A stretch of DNA of 64,000 bases from Hydrogenophaga sp. Lineage in GTDB: Bacteria > Pseudomonadota > Gammaproteobacteria > Burkholderiales > Burkholderiaceae_C. A model generated the notes under the pieces. That model was not told the origin of the DNA, did not search any database, and worked only from the letters and a program-made list of their open reading frames with translations. The stretch lies in assembly GCF_026125825.1 (NCBI RefSeq), contig NZ_JAHCKK010000008.1, positions 22,351 through 86,350 on the forward strand, read 5' to 3'. Shown here one piece after another: positions 1 to 9,035 of the stretch; positions within the stretch are counted from its first letter, which is position 1; each line of letters begins with the position of its first letter. Position numbers and translations under genes: made by a program.

Positions 1-1442
1 ATCTCCTGGCCATCGCGGCGTTCGATCCACACCAGCCCGCCCTTCTCGTCCAGCCGCACCGCGTACGACGTGGCCGGCACCTGGCGGTCAAAAGCCTCGC
101 CCACCGAGCGCGCCAGGGCGGGGCTGTCGATGATGAAGCCCAGCTCGGTGTTCAGGTGGGCCGAGCGCGGGTCGAAATTCATCGACCCGACGAACACCCG
201 CTCGCCGTCGATCGCGAAGGTCTTGGCGTGCAGGCTGGAGCCCGAGCTGCCGAACACGTTGGTGCGGCCCGTCACCATCGCGCCGCGACGCATCTCATAC
301 AACTCGACGCCGCTGCGCAGGAGGTCCGAGCGGTAGCGCGCGTAACCCGAGTGCACGGCCGAGACGTCGGTCGCCTCCAGCGCGTTGGTGAGGATGCGAA
401 CGCGCACGCCCCTGGCCGCCAGGCGCTCGAAGACCGCCACGCCCGCCGCAGTGGGCACGAAGTAGGGCGAGATGAGATCCAGCGAGCGCGCGGGCGGGCG
501 CGCCAGCACCTGGGCCAGCTGGTGGGTCACGAGCCCCTCCCTCCCCGCCTGCCCCAGGCCCTTGCGGGGGTCGTCGCTGACCATCTCCACCCGGCCCCAC
601 TGTGCGGCGATGGCGCCGGTGAGCAGATCGGACACGAAGCTCGACTCGCGCAGCGCCTGCAGGTAGCGCGCGGCGCGAGGATCGCGTTCGGCCAAACCCG
701 CCGCGTCCGCAGCCGCCCCCGCCGTCCCGGCCGCGACGACGCGATCGACCGGATAGGCCGAGGCGCTGGCCCAGTAACGGTCGAAATCCGCCGACAGCTC
801 GGGCACCACCTGGCCGATGGCCAGCACGTCGAGGTCGGCAAACAGCACGCCGTCGGTGGCGCCGAAGTACTCGTCGCCCACGTTGCGCCCACCCATGATG
901 GCCGCCTGGCTGTCGGCCACCAGCGCCTTGTTGTGCATGCGCCGGTTGGCACGGCTGAAATGCGTGAGGTAGCCCAGCGCCTTGGGCTGGCGGATGGAGA
1001 ACGGGTTGAACAGGCGCACCTCGGCGGCCGGGTGCCGGTCGAACGCCAGCAGCTTGCTGTCCATGGCCACGCCGTTGTCGTCCAGCAGCAGGCGCACGCG
1101 CACACCGCGATCGGCCGCTTCGCGCAGCGCATCGAGCAACAGGTTGCCGGTGGTGTCGTCGCGCCAGATGTAGTACTGCACGTCCAGCGTTCGCTCGGCC
1201 GCGCGCACCAGCAGCACGCGCGCCGCAAAAGACGCCAGCGGATCGGCCAGTGGCAGGATGCCGGACTCGCCGGGATGGGCATGTGCCTGCGGCGTGAGCG
1301 CGCGACCCAGCGCCGTGGCCGCGGCGTCGGCTGGCGCCAGCGCGCGCGATTCGGTGCGGCCTTCCAGCGGAGGCAGGGCACAGCCCTGCAGCACGGCCGC
1401 CAGCAACGCCATCATCCAGCCGCCTCGCTTGAAGAATCCCAT
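1..1442 (-). CDS. Phospholipase D-family lipoprotein (C-terminus outside window)
   Basis: Envelope lipoprotein of the phospholipase D superfamily, like the YmdC/cardiolipin-synthase-related proteins that handle phospholipids. The reading frame enters from the left edge, so the C-terminus is missing. The N-terminus has a lipoprotein signal with lipobox LQGC (Cys21). Two HKD catalytic motifs are visible: H170-N-K172 followed by D177 and GGRN, and H405-A-K followed by an aspartate and GSMN. Both are intact, so an active enzyme is expected. The start at 1442 keeps a basic n-region (FFKR); the tandem Met10/Met11 are alternatives. Whether it is a cardiolipin synthase or another transphosphatidylase cannot be decided from the sequence. 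Confidence 0.85.
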   Translation of the reverse strand, partial: MGFFKRGGWMMALLAAVLQGCALPPLEGRTESRALAPADAAATALGRALTPQAHAHPGESGILPLADPLASFAARVLLVRAAERTLDVQYYIWRDDTTGNLLLDALREAADRGVRVRLLLDDNGVAMDSKLLAFDRHPAAEVRLFNPFSIRQPKALGYLTHFSRANRRMHNKALVADSQAAIMGGRNVGDEYFGATDGVLFADLDVLAIGQVVPELSADFDRYWASASAYPVDRVVAAGTAGAAADAAGLAERDPRAARYLQALRESSFVSDLLTGAIAAQWGRVEMVSDDPRKGLGQAGREGLVTHQLAQVLARPPARSLDLISPYFVPTAAGVAVFERLAARGVRVRILTNALEATDVSAVHSGYARYRSDLLRSGVELYEMRRGAMVTGRTNVFGSSGSSLHAKTFAIDGERVFVGSMNFDPRSAHLNTELGFIIDSPALARSVGEAFDRQVPATSYAVRLDEKGGLVWIERRDGQE

Positions 1443-1474
1443 GCAAGGCACGCTCAGGAAGGCGCGTCGGGCGC

Positions 1475-1945
1475 TCAGCCCATCAGCAGCGTCACGCAGA
1501 CGATGGCGATGCCGATGCACAGGTTGACGAACACCCAGCTGCGGATCGATGCCATGGCCGCGCCCGCCGCCGGCCACTCGCTGGCGGCCACGGCGCGCGT
1601 GAACCGTTTGAACAGCGCGAAGCGGATGTGGCCGAAGATCAGGATCATGACGATGCCCAGCGTGGCCATGATGGTCCAGTCCAGCGGCATGTTGAAGGCC
1701 AGGCCGGCCTGCACCGTTTCCTTGGCCGTGCGCCCGATCATCCACAGGCCCGTGGCCAGCACCACCAGCGAGGCCCACAGCACCACCGAGAAAAAGCGCT
1801 TCATCACGGCGTGCAGCAGGCGCAGGCGCACCGGCGGCTCCAGCGCCTGCACCGAGGGGCGAAGGAAGAAGTGCGCGAAAGCCATGCCGCCCACCCACAG
1901 GATGACGGCCAGCACGTGGACGAGTTTGAGAGCGGAGAAGATCAT
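1475..1945 (-). CDS. CopD-family integral membrane protein
   Basis: Small integral membrane protein of 156 residues with about four hydrophobic helices. It begins with a helix containing HVLAVILWVGGMAFAH, the pattern of the CopD domain often linked to copper handling or haem-like cofactors. It lacks the periplasmic CopC part and is about as long as stand-alone CopD-like proteins. It lies just upstream of the PLD lipoprotein on the same strand, with 32 bases between them, and 24 bases downstream of dinG. The copper role is only a family association. Confidence 0.7.
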   Translation of the reverse strand: MIFSALKLVHVLAVILWVGGMAFAHFFLRPSVQALEPPVRLRLLHAVMKRFFSVVLWASLVVLATGLWMIGRTAKETVQAGLAFNMPLDWTIMATLGIVMILIFGHIRFALFKRFTRAVAASEWPAAGAAMASIRSWVFVNLCIGIAIVCVTLLMG

Positions 1946-1969
1946 GCGCGGGGCTTTCTGTGGAGAAGG

Positions 1970-4297
1970 TCAGGCTTCGGTCAGCACGCCGTCCACGCGG
2001 CGCTGCAGCCGGTAGGGCGGCAGGCCCTTGAGCATGCGCCGTCCGTAGGACTGGCGCAGCAAGCGGGCATCGTAACAAACGACCACCGCCTCGTCGGCCT
2101 CGGTGCGCAGCGCGCGACCGGTCCACTGCAGCAGGCGCGCGCCGGTGGCGGGCACCACAAGTTCGCTGAACGGGTCGCGGCCCTGGCTCTTGAGCCAATC
2201 GGCCCGCGCCTGGCCCACCGGATCGCTCGGCGAGGCAAAGGGCAGCTTGGTGATGAACACCCACTCGCACAACTCGCCCGGCAGGTCCAGCCCCTCGCCA
2301 AACGACTGCAGGCCGAACAGCACGGAGGGCTTGCCCTCGGCCACGCGCTCGGCATGCCGACGCAGCAGCACGGTGCGCGAGGCCTCGCCCTGCACCAGCA
2401 CGCGATCGCGCAGCGCCGCGTGTTCGCCGCGCTCCAGCAGGCCTTGCGCCTGGCGCATCTGCGCGCGCGAGGTGAACAGCACCAGCGCGCCACGCTCCAC
2501 CTCGCGCAGGTCGGCCATCAGCAAGGCCAGCATCTCGCGCGTGTAGCCGTCCACGTCCTTGGGATCGGCGGTGGTCTGCACCACCACCAGGCGGCCCTGG
2601 CGCGCATGGTCGAACGGACTCTGCACCTCGCGCGTGGCCACCGCACCATCCCAGGCCAGGCCCGACTCGTGCAGGAAGTGATCGAAACTGCCGCAGGTGG
2701 TGAGCGAGGCGGAGGTGACCACCGCCGCCCGCACCTGGTTCCAAAGGTGGTTGCGCAGCAGGCTGCCGGGTTGCAGCGGGCAGGCGTGCGCGGTCAGCGT
2801 GACCAGGCCGTGGCTCACCCCCGCCTCCAGCCACTTGGCCAGGGGCGGCTGCCCGTCGCCCGCCGCCTGCTGCCAGTAGCTCGCCGTCTCCTGGGCGCTC
2901 TGCAGGCGCGGTGCGAGCACGCCCAGGCGGCTGTAGAGCTTGGCGCAGCGCGCCGCGTCGCCCGGGTTTTCGCGCGCCGTGGCCTTGAGCTGGGTGGCCA
3001 GCGACTCGAACACCTTGAGCAGGCTGCTGGCGTTGGCGTGCAGTTTGCCCACCACCTCCAGCCAATCGGCGGGCAACACGCCGCCTTCGAAGCGGTCCAC
3101 CACCGGCGCACCGGCGTCGTTGAAGCCGCCGCCGGTGCGCGCGGGCGAGCGGCCCGCAGAACGACCGGTGAGGTCCAGCCAGGCCGGCAGCGTGCCGATG
3201 CGCTGCATGGCCAGCCGAGCCAGCTCGGTCTGCGCGCTCTTGAGCTCCTTCGCGAACGCGGCCACGTCGATGGTGGGCTGGTGATCGATCGCGGAGGCCA
3301 CCTCGTCCACCGCGCGCGGCAGCTTGTCCAGCCAGTGGCCGCGCATCAGGTCCATGGACGCGGTGAACTGCCCCTGCGCCACCGAGCCCAGGTGGTGCGC
3401 CTCGTCGAACACGAGGTAGCAGTCCTGCGGCGCGGGCAGCGCGTGCAGGCCCAGGGTGGAGAGCAGCAGGTCGTGGTTGACGACGATGACCTGCGCCTGC
3501 GCCAGCCGGGCGCGCGCCTGGTAGTAGCTGCAGCTGTTGTAGCTGGGGCAATGGCGCGCGGTGCAGGTGTGGCGCTCGGCCGCCACGGGCGCCCACAGGC
3601 TGCCATCGGGGGGATCGTCGAGGCGGTCGCGGTCGCCGTCCCAGCTGCCCCCATCCAGCGCGTGGGCCCAGGCCGTGTACTGCACGCCGCGCTCCTGCCA
3701 GCGCGCCGCGGCGGCGGCCGAGGCCACCGCCTGCGCCGCCATGCCCGCGGCGCTGGTGTCGCCGCCAGCGTCGTCGCTTTCGAACAGGTCGGCACTCGCC
3801 GCGTCGCCCCCGCTGAGCTGGTCGAGCTTGAGGCGGCACACGTAGCGCCCGCGCCCCTTGGCCAGCGCGAAGCTGAAGGGTTGCGGCAGCGTGGCGGCCA
3901 GCGCGGGGAGGTCCTTGGCGATCAGCTGCTCCTGCAGCGCCACCGTGGCGGTGCTGATGATCACGCGCTTTTGCTGCGCCAGCGCCAGCGGGATCACCGT
4001 GGAGGCGTAGGCCGCCGACTTGCCCACGCCGGTGCCCGCCTGCACCACCGCGATGCCGCGCGCGGGCAGGGCCGCGTCGCTCGCCACCGCACCGTCGCCC
4101 AGACTCACGCCCGAGAGCGTGTGCGCGATGTGCGCAGCCATCTCGCGCTGGCCCGGCCGCGCGCGGTAGCCTGGCGCGTGGGCCACGACGTGATCGAACG
4201 CGGCCAGCGCGATCGCCTCGCGCGCCAGCGGGCCGGCCACCGGCGCGGCGGGTGCGCCGGTATTGGCAGAAGAGGGCTCAAGGGTGGGGGTGGACAT
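1970..4297 (-). CDS. dinG: ATP-dependent DNA helicase DinG
   Basis: Superfamily 2 (XPD-like) 5'-3' DNA helicase of 775 residues, which unwinds forked DNA, D-loops and R-loops in DNA repair. Walker A is GTGVGK at residues 89-94 and the DEAH box is at 298-301. Between them are four cysteines (154, 245, 250, 256) spaced as in the iron-sulfur cluster of DinG and XPD. Motif VI is present near the C-terminus as QWTGRALR. The N-terminal 25 residues are Ala/Pro-rich and unlike the family, so a later start is possible. Its 5' end is divergent from the patatin gene with about 95 bases between likely starts. No LexA box was recognised there. Confidence 0.93.
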   Translation of the reverse strand: MSTPTLEPSSANTGAPAAPVAGPLAREAIALAAFDHVVAHAPGYRARPGQREMAAHIAHTLSGVSLGDGAVASDAALPARGIAVVQAGTGVGKSAAYASTVIPLALAQQKRVIISTATVALQEQLIAKDLPALAATLPQPFSFALAKGRGRYVCRLKLDQLSGGDAASADLFESDDAGGDTSAAGMAAQAVASAAAAARWQERGVQYTAWAHALDGGSWDGDRDRLDDPPDGSLWAPVAAERHTCTARHCPSYNSCSYYQARARLAQAQVIVVNHDLLLSTLGLHALPAPQDCYLVFDEAHHLGSVAQGQFTASMDLMRGHWLDKLPRAVDEVASAIDHQPTIDVAAFAKELKSAQTELARLAMQRIGTLPAWLDLTGRSAGRSPARTGGGFNDAGAPVVDRFEGGVLPADWLEVVGKLHANASSLLKVFESLATQLKATARENPGDAARCAKLYSRLGVLAPRLQSAQETASYWQQAAGDGQPPLAKWLEAGVSHGLVTLTAHACPLQPGSLLRNHLWNQVRAAVVTSASLTTCGSFDHFLHESGLAWDGAVATREVQSPFDHARQGRLVVVQTTADPKDVDGYTREMLALLMADLREVERGALVLFTSRAQMRQAQGLLERGEHAALRDRVLVQGEASRTVLLRRHAERVAEGKPSVLFGLQSFGEGLDLPGELCEWVFITKLPFASPSDPVGQARADWLKSQGRDPFSELVVPATGARLLQWTGRALRTEADEAVVVCYDARLLRQSYGRRMLKGLPPYRLQRRVDGVLTEA

Positions 4298-4392
4298 GCG
4301 GACGCGAAAGCAAACGCCGATTGTCCCAGACCGGGCCGGGTGTCATCGGGCCATGGTGCAATGCACCACCCTGCCCCCCGACAATGCCAGCC

Positions 4393-5469
4393 ATGTCCCA
4401 GACCTCCCGCCCCGGCAAACTCCCGATCGACCTCGCGCTGCAGGGCGGCGGCTCGCACGGCGCCTTCACCTGGGGCGTGCTCGACCGCCTGCTCGAAGAC
4501 GAAACCCTGGAGATCGCCGCCATCAGCGGCACCAGCGCCGGGGCCATGAACGCCGTGGCCCTCGCCTCGGGCCTCATGGACGGCGGGCGTGAGGGCGCGC
4601 AGCGCGTGCTGCGCCAGTTCTGGACCCGTGTGGCCGAGCTCTCGCCCTTCCACCGGCTGCAGACCAGCCCGATGGGCGTGCTCATGGGGCCGGCCACCGA
4701 CTGGCTGGCGCCCTGGCTCAAGCCCTGGACCGAACCGCTGCAGCAGGCTGCCGACGCCTTCGGCCACACGCTCTCGCCCTACCAGCTCAACCCCCTCAAC
4801 CTCAACCCCTTGCGCGACATCCTGGTCGACACCATCGACTTCGACCGCGCGCGCCGTTGCCACAAGACGCAACTCTTCATCGCCGCCACCCAGGTGCGCA
4901 CCGGCGCCCTGCGCGTGTTCGCCCAGCACGAACTCACGGCCGACATGGTGCTGGCCTCGGCCTGCCTGCCGCTGCTGTTCCAGGCGGTGGACATCGAGGG
5001 CGAGGCCTACTGGGACGGTGGCTACGCCGGCAATCCCACGCTGCTGCCGCTGGTGAACGAGGCCTGCGCCGACGACCTGCTGCTGGTGCAGATCAACCCC
5101 ACACAGCGCGAGAGCGTGCCCACCACCGCGCGCGACATTCTCGACCGCATCAACGAAGTGACCTTCAATGCCAGCCTGGTGAAAGAACTGCGCACCTTGG
5201 CGCTGCTCAAACAGGTCATCGGCGAGCAACGCTCGCCCCACAGCCCTGCGCTGTTCCAGCGCGTGCAGCGGCTGCGGGTCCACCTCATCGAAGGCGGCGA
5301 GTCGCTCGCCGCGCTGGGCGCGGGCAGCAAGACCAACACGCAGTGGGCCTTCCTGTCGAACCTGCATGCCATGGGGCGCGAAGCGGCGGACCGCTGGCTG
5401 CACGCGCACCGCAAAGACCTGGGCCAGCGCAGCACGCTGGACCTCGGACCGGTGATGATCGACGACTGA
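4393..5469 (+). CDS. Patatin-like phospholipase (RssA-type)
   Basis: Predicted lipid acyl hydrolase of 358 residues with a Ser-Asp dyad. The oxyanion loop GGGSHG is at residues 18-23, the nucleophile elbow GTSAG has Ser48, and the catalytic aspartate is in the DGG motif of WDGGYAGN. There is no signal peptide, so it is probably cytoplasmic. I chose ATG 4393 because family members begin shortly before the GGG loop; the frame stays open upstream to 4252 but would add a Cys/Trp-rich stretch unlike the family. The substrate is unknown. Confidence 0.85.
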   Translation: MSQTSRPGKLPIDLALQGGGSHGAFTWGVLDRLLEDETLEIAAISGTSAGAMNAVALASGLMDGGREGAQRVLRQFWTRVAELSPFHRLQTSPMGVLMGPATDWLAPWLKPWTEPLQQAADAFGHTLSPYQLNPLNLNPLRDILVDTIDFDRARRCHKTQLFIAATQVRTGALRVFAQHELTADMVLASACLPLLFQAVDIEGEAYWDGGYAGNPTLLPLVNEACADDLLLVQINPTQRESVPTTARDILDRINEVTFNASLVKELRTLALLKQVIGEQRSPHSPALFQRVQRLRVHLIEGGESLAALGAGSKTNTQWAFLSNLHAMGREAADRWLHAHRKDLGQRSTLDLGPVMIDD

Positions 5470-5556
5470 AGCCGGGCACCGACGAGTAACCCGGCACGCC
5501 GCTTGCCCCGGCCGGCGGTGGTAGCCTGCCCCTTCCTCTCTCACCGGAGCACCGTC

Positions 5557-5844
5557 ATGGAACATGCCATCGAACACGAAGAACGCGGCGCGCGTGGCGC
5601 TTTTCACCTCCTGCAGGGCGCCCGGCGCGTCGGTGAAATGACGTACAGCCGCACCAACCCCTCGCTGGTGGTGGTGGACCACACCTACGTGGACCCTAGC
5701 CTGCGGGGCCAGGGCGTGGCGCAGCATCTGCAGGACGCCCTGGTGGCCTGGGCGCGCGACACCGGCACCAAGGTCGTGCCGCTTTGTTCGTACGTGAAGG
5801 TGCAGTTCGATCGCGACCCCGCGATTCGCGACGTGCTGGCCTGA
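5557..5844 (+). CDS. Small GNAT-family N-acetyltransferase (copy 1)
   Basis: Compact 95-residue acetyltransferase of the YidJ/COG2388 type, which covers only the central GNAT fold. The acetyl-CoA loop is LRGQGVAQ, followed by a helix and the PLCSYV strand typical of this group. Start 5557 follows a CGGAG ribosome site; the frame extends upstream to 5503 without one. It is followed after 34 bases by a close paralogue. Substrates of this group are mostly unknown. Confidence 0.8.
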   Translation: MEHAIEHEERGARGAFHLLQGARRVGEMTYSRTNPSLVVVDHTYVDPSLRGQGVAQHLQDALVAWARDTGTKVVPLCSYVKVQFDRDPAIRDVLA

Positions 5845-5878
5845 GCCCCCTTTCTTTTCACTTACCTCGCTTCATCCC

Positions 5879-6172
5879 ATGGCACCACACACCATCCAGC
5901 GCCAGGAACAGGATTCCAAAGGCGCCTTCTACGTCGAGCAGGGCGGCCAGCGCATCGCCGAGATGACCTACAGCCGGACCAGCCCGTCGCTGATCATCAT
6001 CGATCACACCGAGGTCGGCGAAAGCCTCAAGGGCCAGGGCGTGGGCCGCCAACTGCTGGATGCACTGGTGGCCTGGGTGCGCGCGACCGACACGAAGGTG
6101 ATCGCGCTGTGCCCGTTCGCCAAAGCGCAGTTCGACAAGGATGCGTCGATCCGCGACGTGCTGCGGAGCTGA
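5879..6172 (+). CDS. Small GNAT-family N-acetyltransferase (copy 2)
   Basis: Paralogue of the preceding gene, 97 residues, sharing EMTYSRT, the GQGV acetyl-CoA loop (LKGQGVGR), the LDALVAW helix and the C-terminal IRDVL. It most likely arose by tandem duplication. Its stop codon overlaps the start of the following GST-like gene by one base (TGATG), so the two are probably translated together. This copy shares the AFYVEQGG-type N-terminus of the family more clearly than copy 1. Confidence 0.8.
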   Translation: MAPHTIQRQEQDSKGAFYVEQGGQRIAEMTYSRTSPSLIIIDHTEVGESLKGQGVGRQLLDALVAWVRATDTKVIALCPFAKAQFDKDASIRDVLRS

Positions 6173-6858
6173 TGGCACCGGTACCGCCGCTGCTCTACAC
6201 CTACCGCCGCTGCCCCTACGCGATGCGGGCACGCATGGCGTTGCTGGTGGCGGGCATCGGATTCGACGCGCACGAGATCGTGTTGCGCGACAAGCCCGCC
6301 GCGATGCTGGCGCTTTCGCCCAAGGGCACGGTGCCGGTGCTCGCCCTGCCCGGCGGCGAGGTGCTGGAGCAAAGCCTGGACATCATGCGCTGGGCCTTCT
6401 CGGTGAGCGATCCCGCGGGCTGGTGGCCGCGCGCGCAAAGCGCGGCCCACCTGGCGCTGCTGTCCCTGTGCGACGGCCCTTTCAAGCACCACCTGGACCG
6501 CACCAAGTACCCCGAACGCTTCGAGGGTGCCGACCCGGCCTGGCACCGGGCGCAGGCGGTGGACGTGCTGCTGCGGCCCCTGGACGCGCAGTTGCAGGCA
6601 TCCGCCCAGCTGGGCGGGGACCTGCCGTGCGCCACCGACCTCGCCCTGTTTCCGTTTGTGCGCCAGTTCGCCGCGGTGGACCCGGCCTGGTTCGAGGCTC
6701 AGCTCCCCCTGCCAGCGCTCAAGGCCTGGCTGGCCGGCTGGTTGTCGCACCCGCTCTTCACCGCAGCGATGGCCAAGCTGCCGAGTGGCCAGGCGACGCG
6801 ATTCCCGGCACCGCCGGTGCTCATGCCGCCGCCAGCAAGCCCCGCAGCAACTCGCTGA
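6172..6858 (+). CDS. Glutathione S-transferase-fold protein
   Basis: Protein of 228 residues with an N-terminal thioredoxin-like GST domain (YTYRRCPYAMRAR, a CPY motif as in omega-like or glutaredoxin-like GSTs) and an all-helical C-terminal domain. The cis-proline and GSH-binding segment is GTVPVL followed by LEQS. The start is fixed by the TGATG overlap with the upstream acetyltransferase. The 3' end overlaps the convergent MarC gene by 38 bases. Thiol transfer or dehydroascorbate-type activity is likely, but the substrate is unknown. Confidence 0.8.
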   Translation: MAPVPPLLYTYRRCPYAMRARMALLVAGIGFDAHEIVLRDKPAAMLALSPKGTVPVLALPGGEVLEQSLDIMRWAFSVSDPAGWWPRAQSAAHLALLSLCDGPFKHHLDRTKYPERFEGADPAWHRAQAVDVLLRPLDAQLQASAQLGGDLPCATDLALFPFVRQFAAVDPAWFEAQLPLPALKAWLAGWLSHPLFTAAMAKLPSGQATRFPAPPVLMPPPASPAATR

Positions 6859-7504
6859 CGCCGTCCCACACGATCTGCACGCCCAGGCACAGCAGGATGA
6901 AGGCCGAGAGCCGAAGGAAGATCACGGTGCCGGCTTCACCCAGGGGCTTGAGCAACCGCTCGGCGTACCGGAACGCCAAATACAGCAGCACGCCGATGAC
7001 GAACAGCGCGAGCACGCCGCCACCCATGCGAGCGAGCGAAAGCGCAAAGCGCTGGTCGTTCAGGGCCACGCCCACGGTGATGGCCGCCGCAATGGAGCCC
7101 GGGCCGCAACTGATGGGAAACGTCAGCGGGTAGAAGGCCTGCCGGCGCGCCTGCTCGGGCGTGAAGGCTTCGGCCAGCTCGGTGCGGCTGTCTTCGCTGG
7201 GGTGGCTGGCATTGAGCAGGCGCCAGGCCGAGGCCGCCACGATGAGGCCGCCGCCCACGCGCACGATCGGCAGGGAGATGCCGAAGAAATCGAGCACGTA
7301 CGAGCCCACCAGCATGGAGCCGACCATGAGCGCAAACATGTTGCGCGCGATGCGCCGCGCCAGCAGCGCGCGCGTGGAAGGGGAAGCGCCCTCGGTCAGG
7401 CCGAGGAAGATGGGCGCGGTGGCCGCCGGGTTCAGGATCGGCAGGATGGCGGCGAAGACGAAGAGAAAGCTCTTTCCAAAGGCCAGGGCGAATTCAAGGG
7501 TCAT
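6821..7504 (-). CDS. MarC-family integral membrane protein
   Basis: Membrane protein of 227 residues with about six helices, matching the MarC/UPF0056 family. The diagnostic segment ILPILNPAATAPIFLGLT is near the N-terminus and the central ISCGPGSIA loop is present. The family was once linked to multiple antibiotic resistance, but its function is unresolved. It lies 3 bases downstream of the BCCT transporter gene on the same strand, in an operon headed by a MarR-type regulator. Confidence 0.85.
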   Translation of the reverse strand: MTLEFALAFGKSFLFVFAAILPILNPAATAPIFLGLTEGASPSTRALLARRIARNMFALMVGSMLVGSYVLDFFGISLPIVRVGGGLIVAASAWRLLNASHPSEDSRTELAEAFTPEQARRQAFYPLTFPISCGPGSIAAAITVGVALNDQRFALSLARMGGGVLALFVIGVLLYLAFRYAERLLKPLGEAGTVIFLRLSAFILLCLGVQIVWDGVSELLRGLLAAA

Positions 7505-7507
7505 GGT

Positions 7508-9022
7508 TCATTTCAACACTTCGCGCAGGCGCCGGCGCAGCGCTCGCTCGCGCCGCTGCTCCTCGTGCCAGTCCTCGCGCACGCCACGCCACAGCGCGAT
7601 CGCCATCAGCACGATCACCAGGGTGAAAGGCAGGGCGAACACGATGGTGGCGGTCTGCACGGCCTTGAGACCGCCAGCCAGCAGCAGGCTGATGGCAACG
7701 CCCGAGATGAGCAGGCCCCACGCGATCTTCACGCGCGCGCTGGGGTTCTCCTGCCCACCGGTGCTCATCATGCCCAGCACCAGGGTGGCCGAGTCGCCCG
7801 AGGTGACGAAGAACAGCAGCACCAGCACCGTGGCCACGCCCGACATCAGCGCGGCCAGGGGCAGCGCCTCGAACATCTCGAACAGCGCGGTGGAGACGTC
7901 GGCACGCACCGCGTCGGCCACCGGCACGCCCTGCATGATCTCAAGATGGAGCGCGGTGCCGCCAAACACCGAGAACCAGACAAAGGCCGCCAGGCTGGGC
8001 GCGAGCATGGTGCCCAAGATGAATTCGCGGATCGTGCGGCCGCGCGAGACGCGCGCGATGAACAGCCCCACGAAGGGTGACCAGCTCACCCACCAGGCCC
8101 AGTAGAAGATGGTCCAGCCCCCGACCCAGGTGCTGTCGCGAAACGGCGTCATGCGCAGGCTCATGCGCACCAGTTCGCTCACATAGCTGCCCAGCGTGGA
8201 CGTGAAGGCATCGATGATGACCACCGTGGGGCCGACCACGAACACCACCAGCGCCAGCAAGGCCGCGAGGACGAGGTTGATGTTGGAGAGCCACTTGATG
8301 CCCTTGGTGACGCCGCTGACGGCAGAGACCAGGAACAGCACGGTGGTCACCACGATGATGCCGACCTGCTGCGCCTCACCCACAGGCAGGCCGAGCAAAG
8401 CGTGCAGGCCGCTGTTGATCTGCAGCGCACCCATGCCGAGCGACGCCGCCACGCCGAACGCGGTCGCGATCACCGCAAGCACATTCACCACCGGCCCGAG
8501 GTGCTGCATGGGTGCCCAGGGCAGTGCCTGCACCGCCGTGCTCACCAGCGCGCTGCCGCCCTTGCGGAACTGGAAGAAGGCGATCGACAGCGCGACGATG
8601 CTGTAGACCGCCCAGGGGTGCAGGCCCCAGTGGAAGAAGCTGTAGCGCATGGCGGCGTTGGCCGCCTCCGGCGTGCGGGCCGCGATGCCCGGCGGTGGCG
8701 AGCCGTAGTGGGAAATCGGTTCGGCCACGCCCCAGAACACCAGGCCGATGCCCATGCCGGCCGCGAACAGCATGGCGAACCAGCTGCCGACCGAGAACTC
8801 GGGCTCGTCGTCCTCGCCACCGAGCTTGAGATCGCCGTAGCGGCTGAACGCCAGCACCAGGGCGAACAACACCAGGCCCAGCACCACCCACAGGTAGAGC
8901 CAGCCGAAGTCGCGCGTGATGACCGCCAGGGCGGTCGCGAACGCGGCGTCCAGCGCATCGGGAGCGACGACGCCCCACAGGACGATGGCCAGGATCACAC
9001 CCGCTGAAGCGATCAGTTGCAT
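7508..9022 (-). CDS. BCCT-family betaine/choline/carnitine-type transporter
   Basis: Secondary transporter for quaternary ammonium compounds such as betaine, choline or carnitine; 504 residues with about twelve helices. Both family signatures are seen: GMGIGLVFWGVAEP early, and the central YWAWWVSWSPFVGLFIAR segment followed by SRGRTIREF. Start 9022 is chosen because a strong AGGAGG site sits 7 bases upstream; the frame stays open further upstream only as an antisense shadow of the regulator gene. It lies 13 bases after the MarR gene. The C-terminal tail is short, so regulation by osmotic stress as in BetP is not evident. Confidence 0.9.
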   Translation of the reverse strand: MQLIASAGVILAIVLWGVVAPDALDAAFATALAVITRDFGWLYLWVVLGLVLFALVLAFSRYGDLKLGGEDDEPEFSVGSWFAMLFAAGMGIGLVFWGVAEPISHYGSPPPGIAARTPEAANAAMRYSFFHWGLHPWAVYSIVALSIAFFQFRKGGSALVSTAVQALPWAPMQHLGPVVNVLAVIATAFGVAASLGMGALQINSGLHALLGLPVGEAQQVGIIVVTTVLFLVSAVSGVTKGIKWLSNINLVLAALLALVVFVVGPTVVIIDAFTSTLGSYVSELVRMSLRMTPFRDSTWVGGWTIFYWAWWVSWSPFVGLFIARVSRGRTIREFILGTMLAPSLAAFVWFSVFGGTALHLEIMQGVPVADAVRADVSTALFEMFEALPLAALMSGVATVLVLLFFVTSGDSATLVLGMMSTGGQENPSARVKIAWGLLISGVAISLLLAGGLKAVQTATIVFALPFTLVIVLMAIALWRGVREDWHEEQRRERALRRRLREVLK

Positions 9023-9035
9023 GGGAAGTTCCTCC

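Noticed and set aside
1628-4549. Open frame of 973 codons on the plus strand
   Set aside because: It lies antisense to dinG, whose helicase motifs are complete; the translation is His/Gln/Arg-rich low complexity typical of GC-rich antisense frames.
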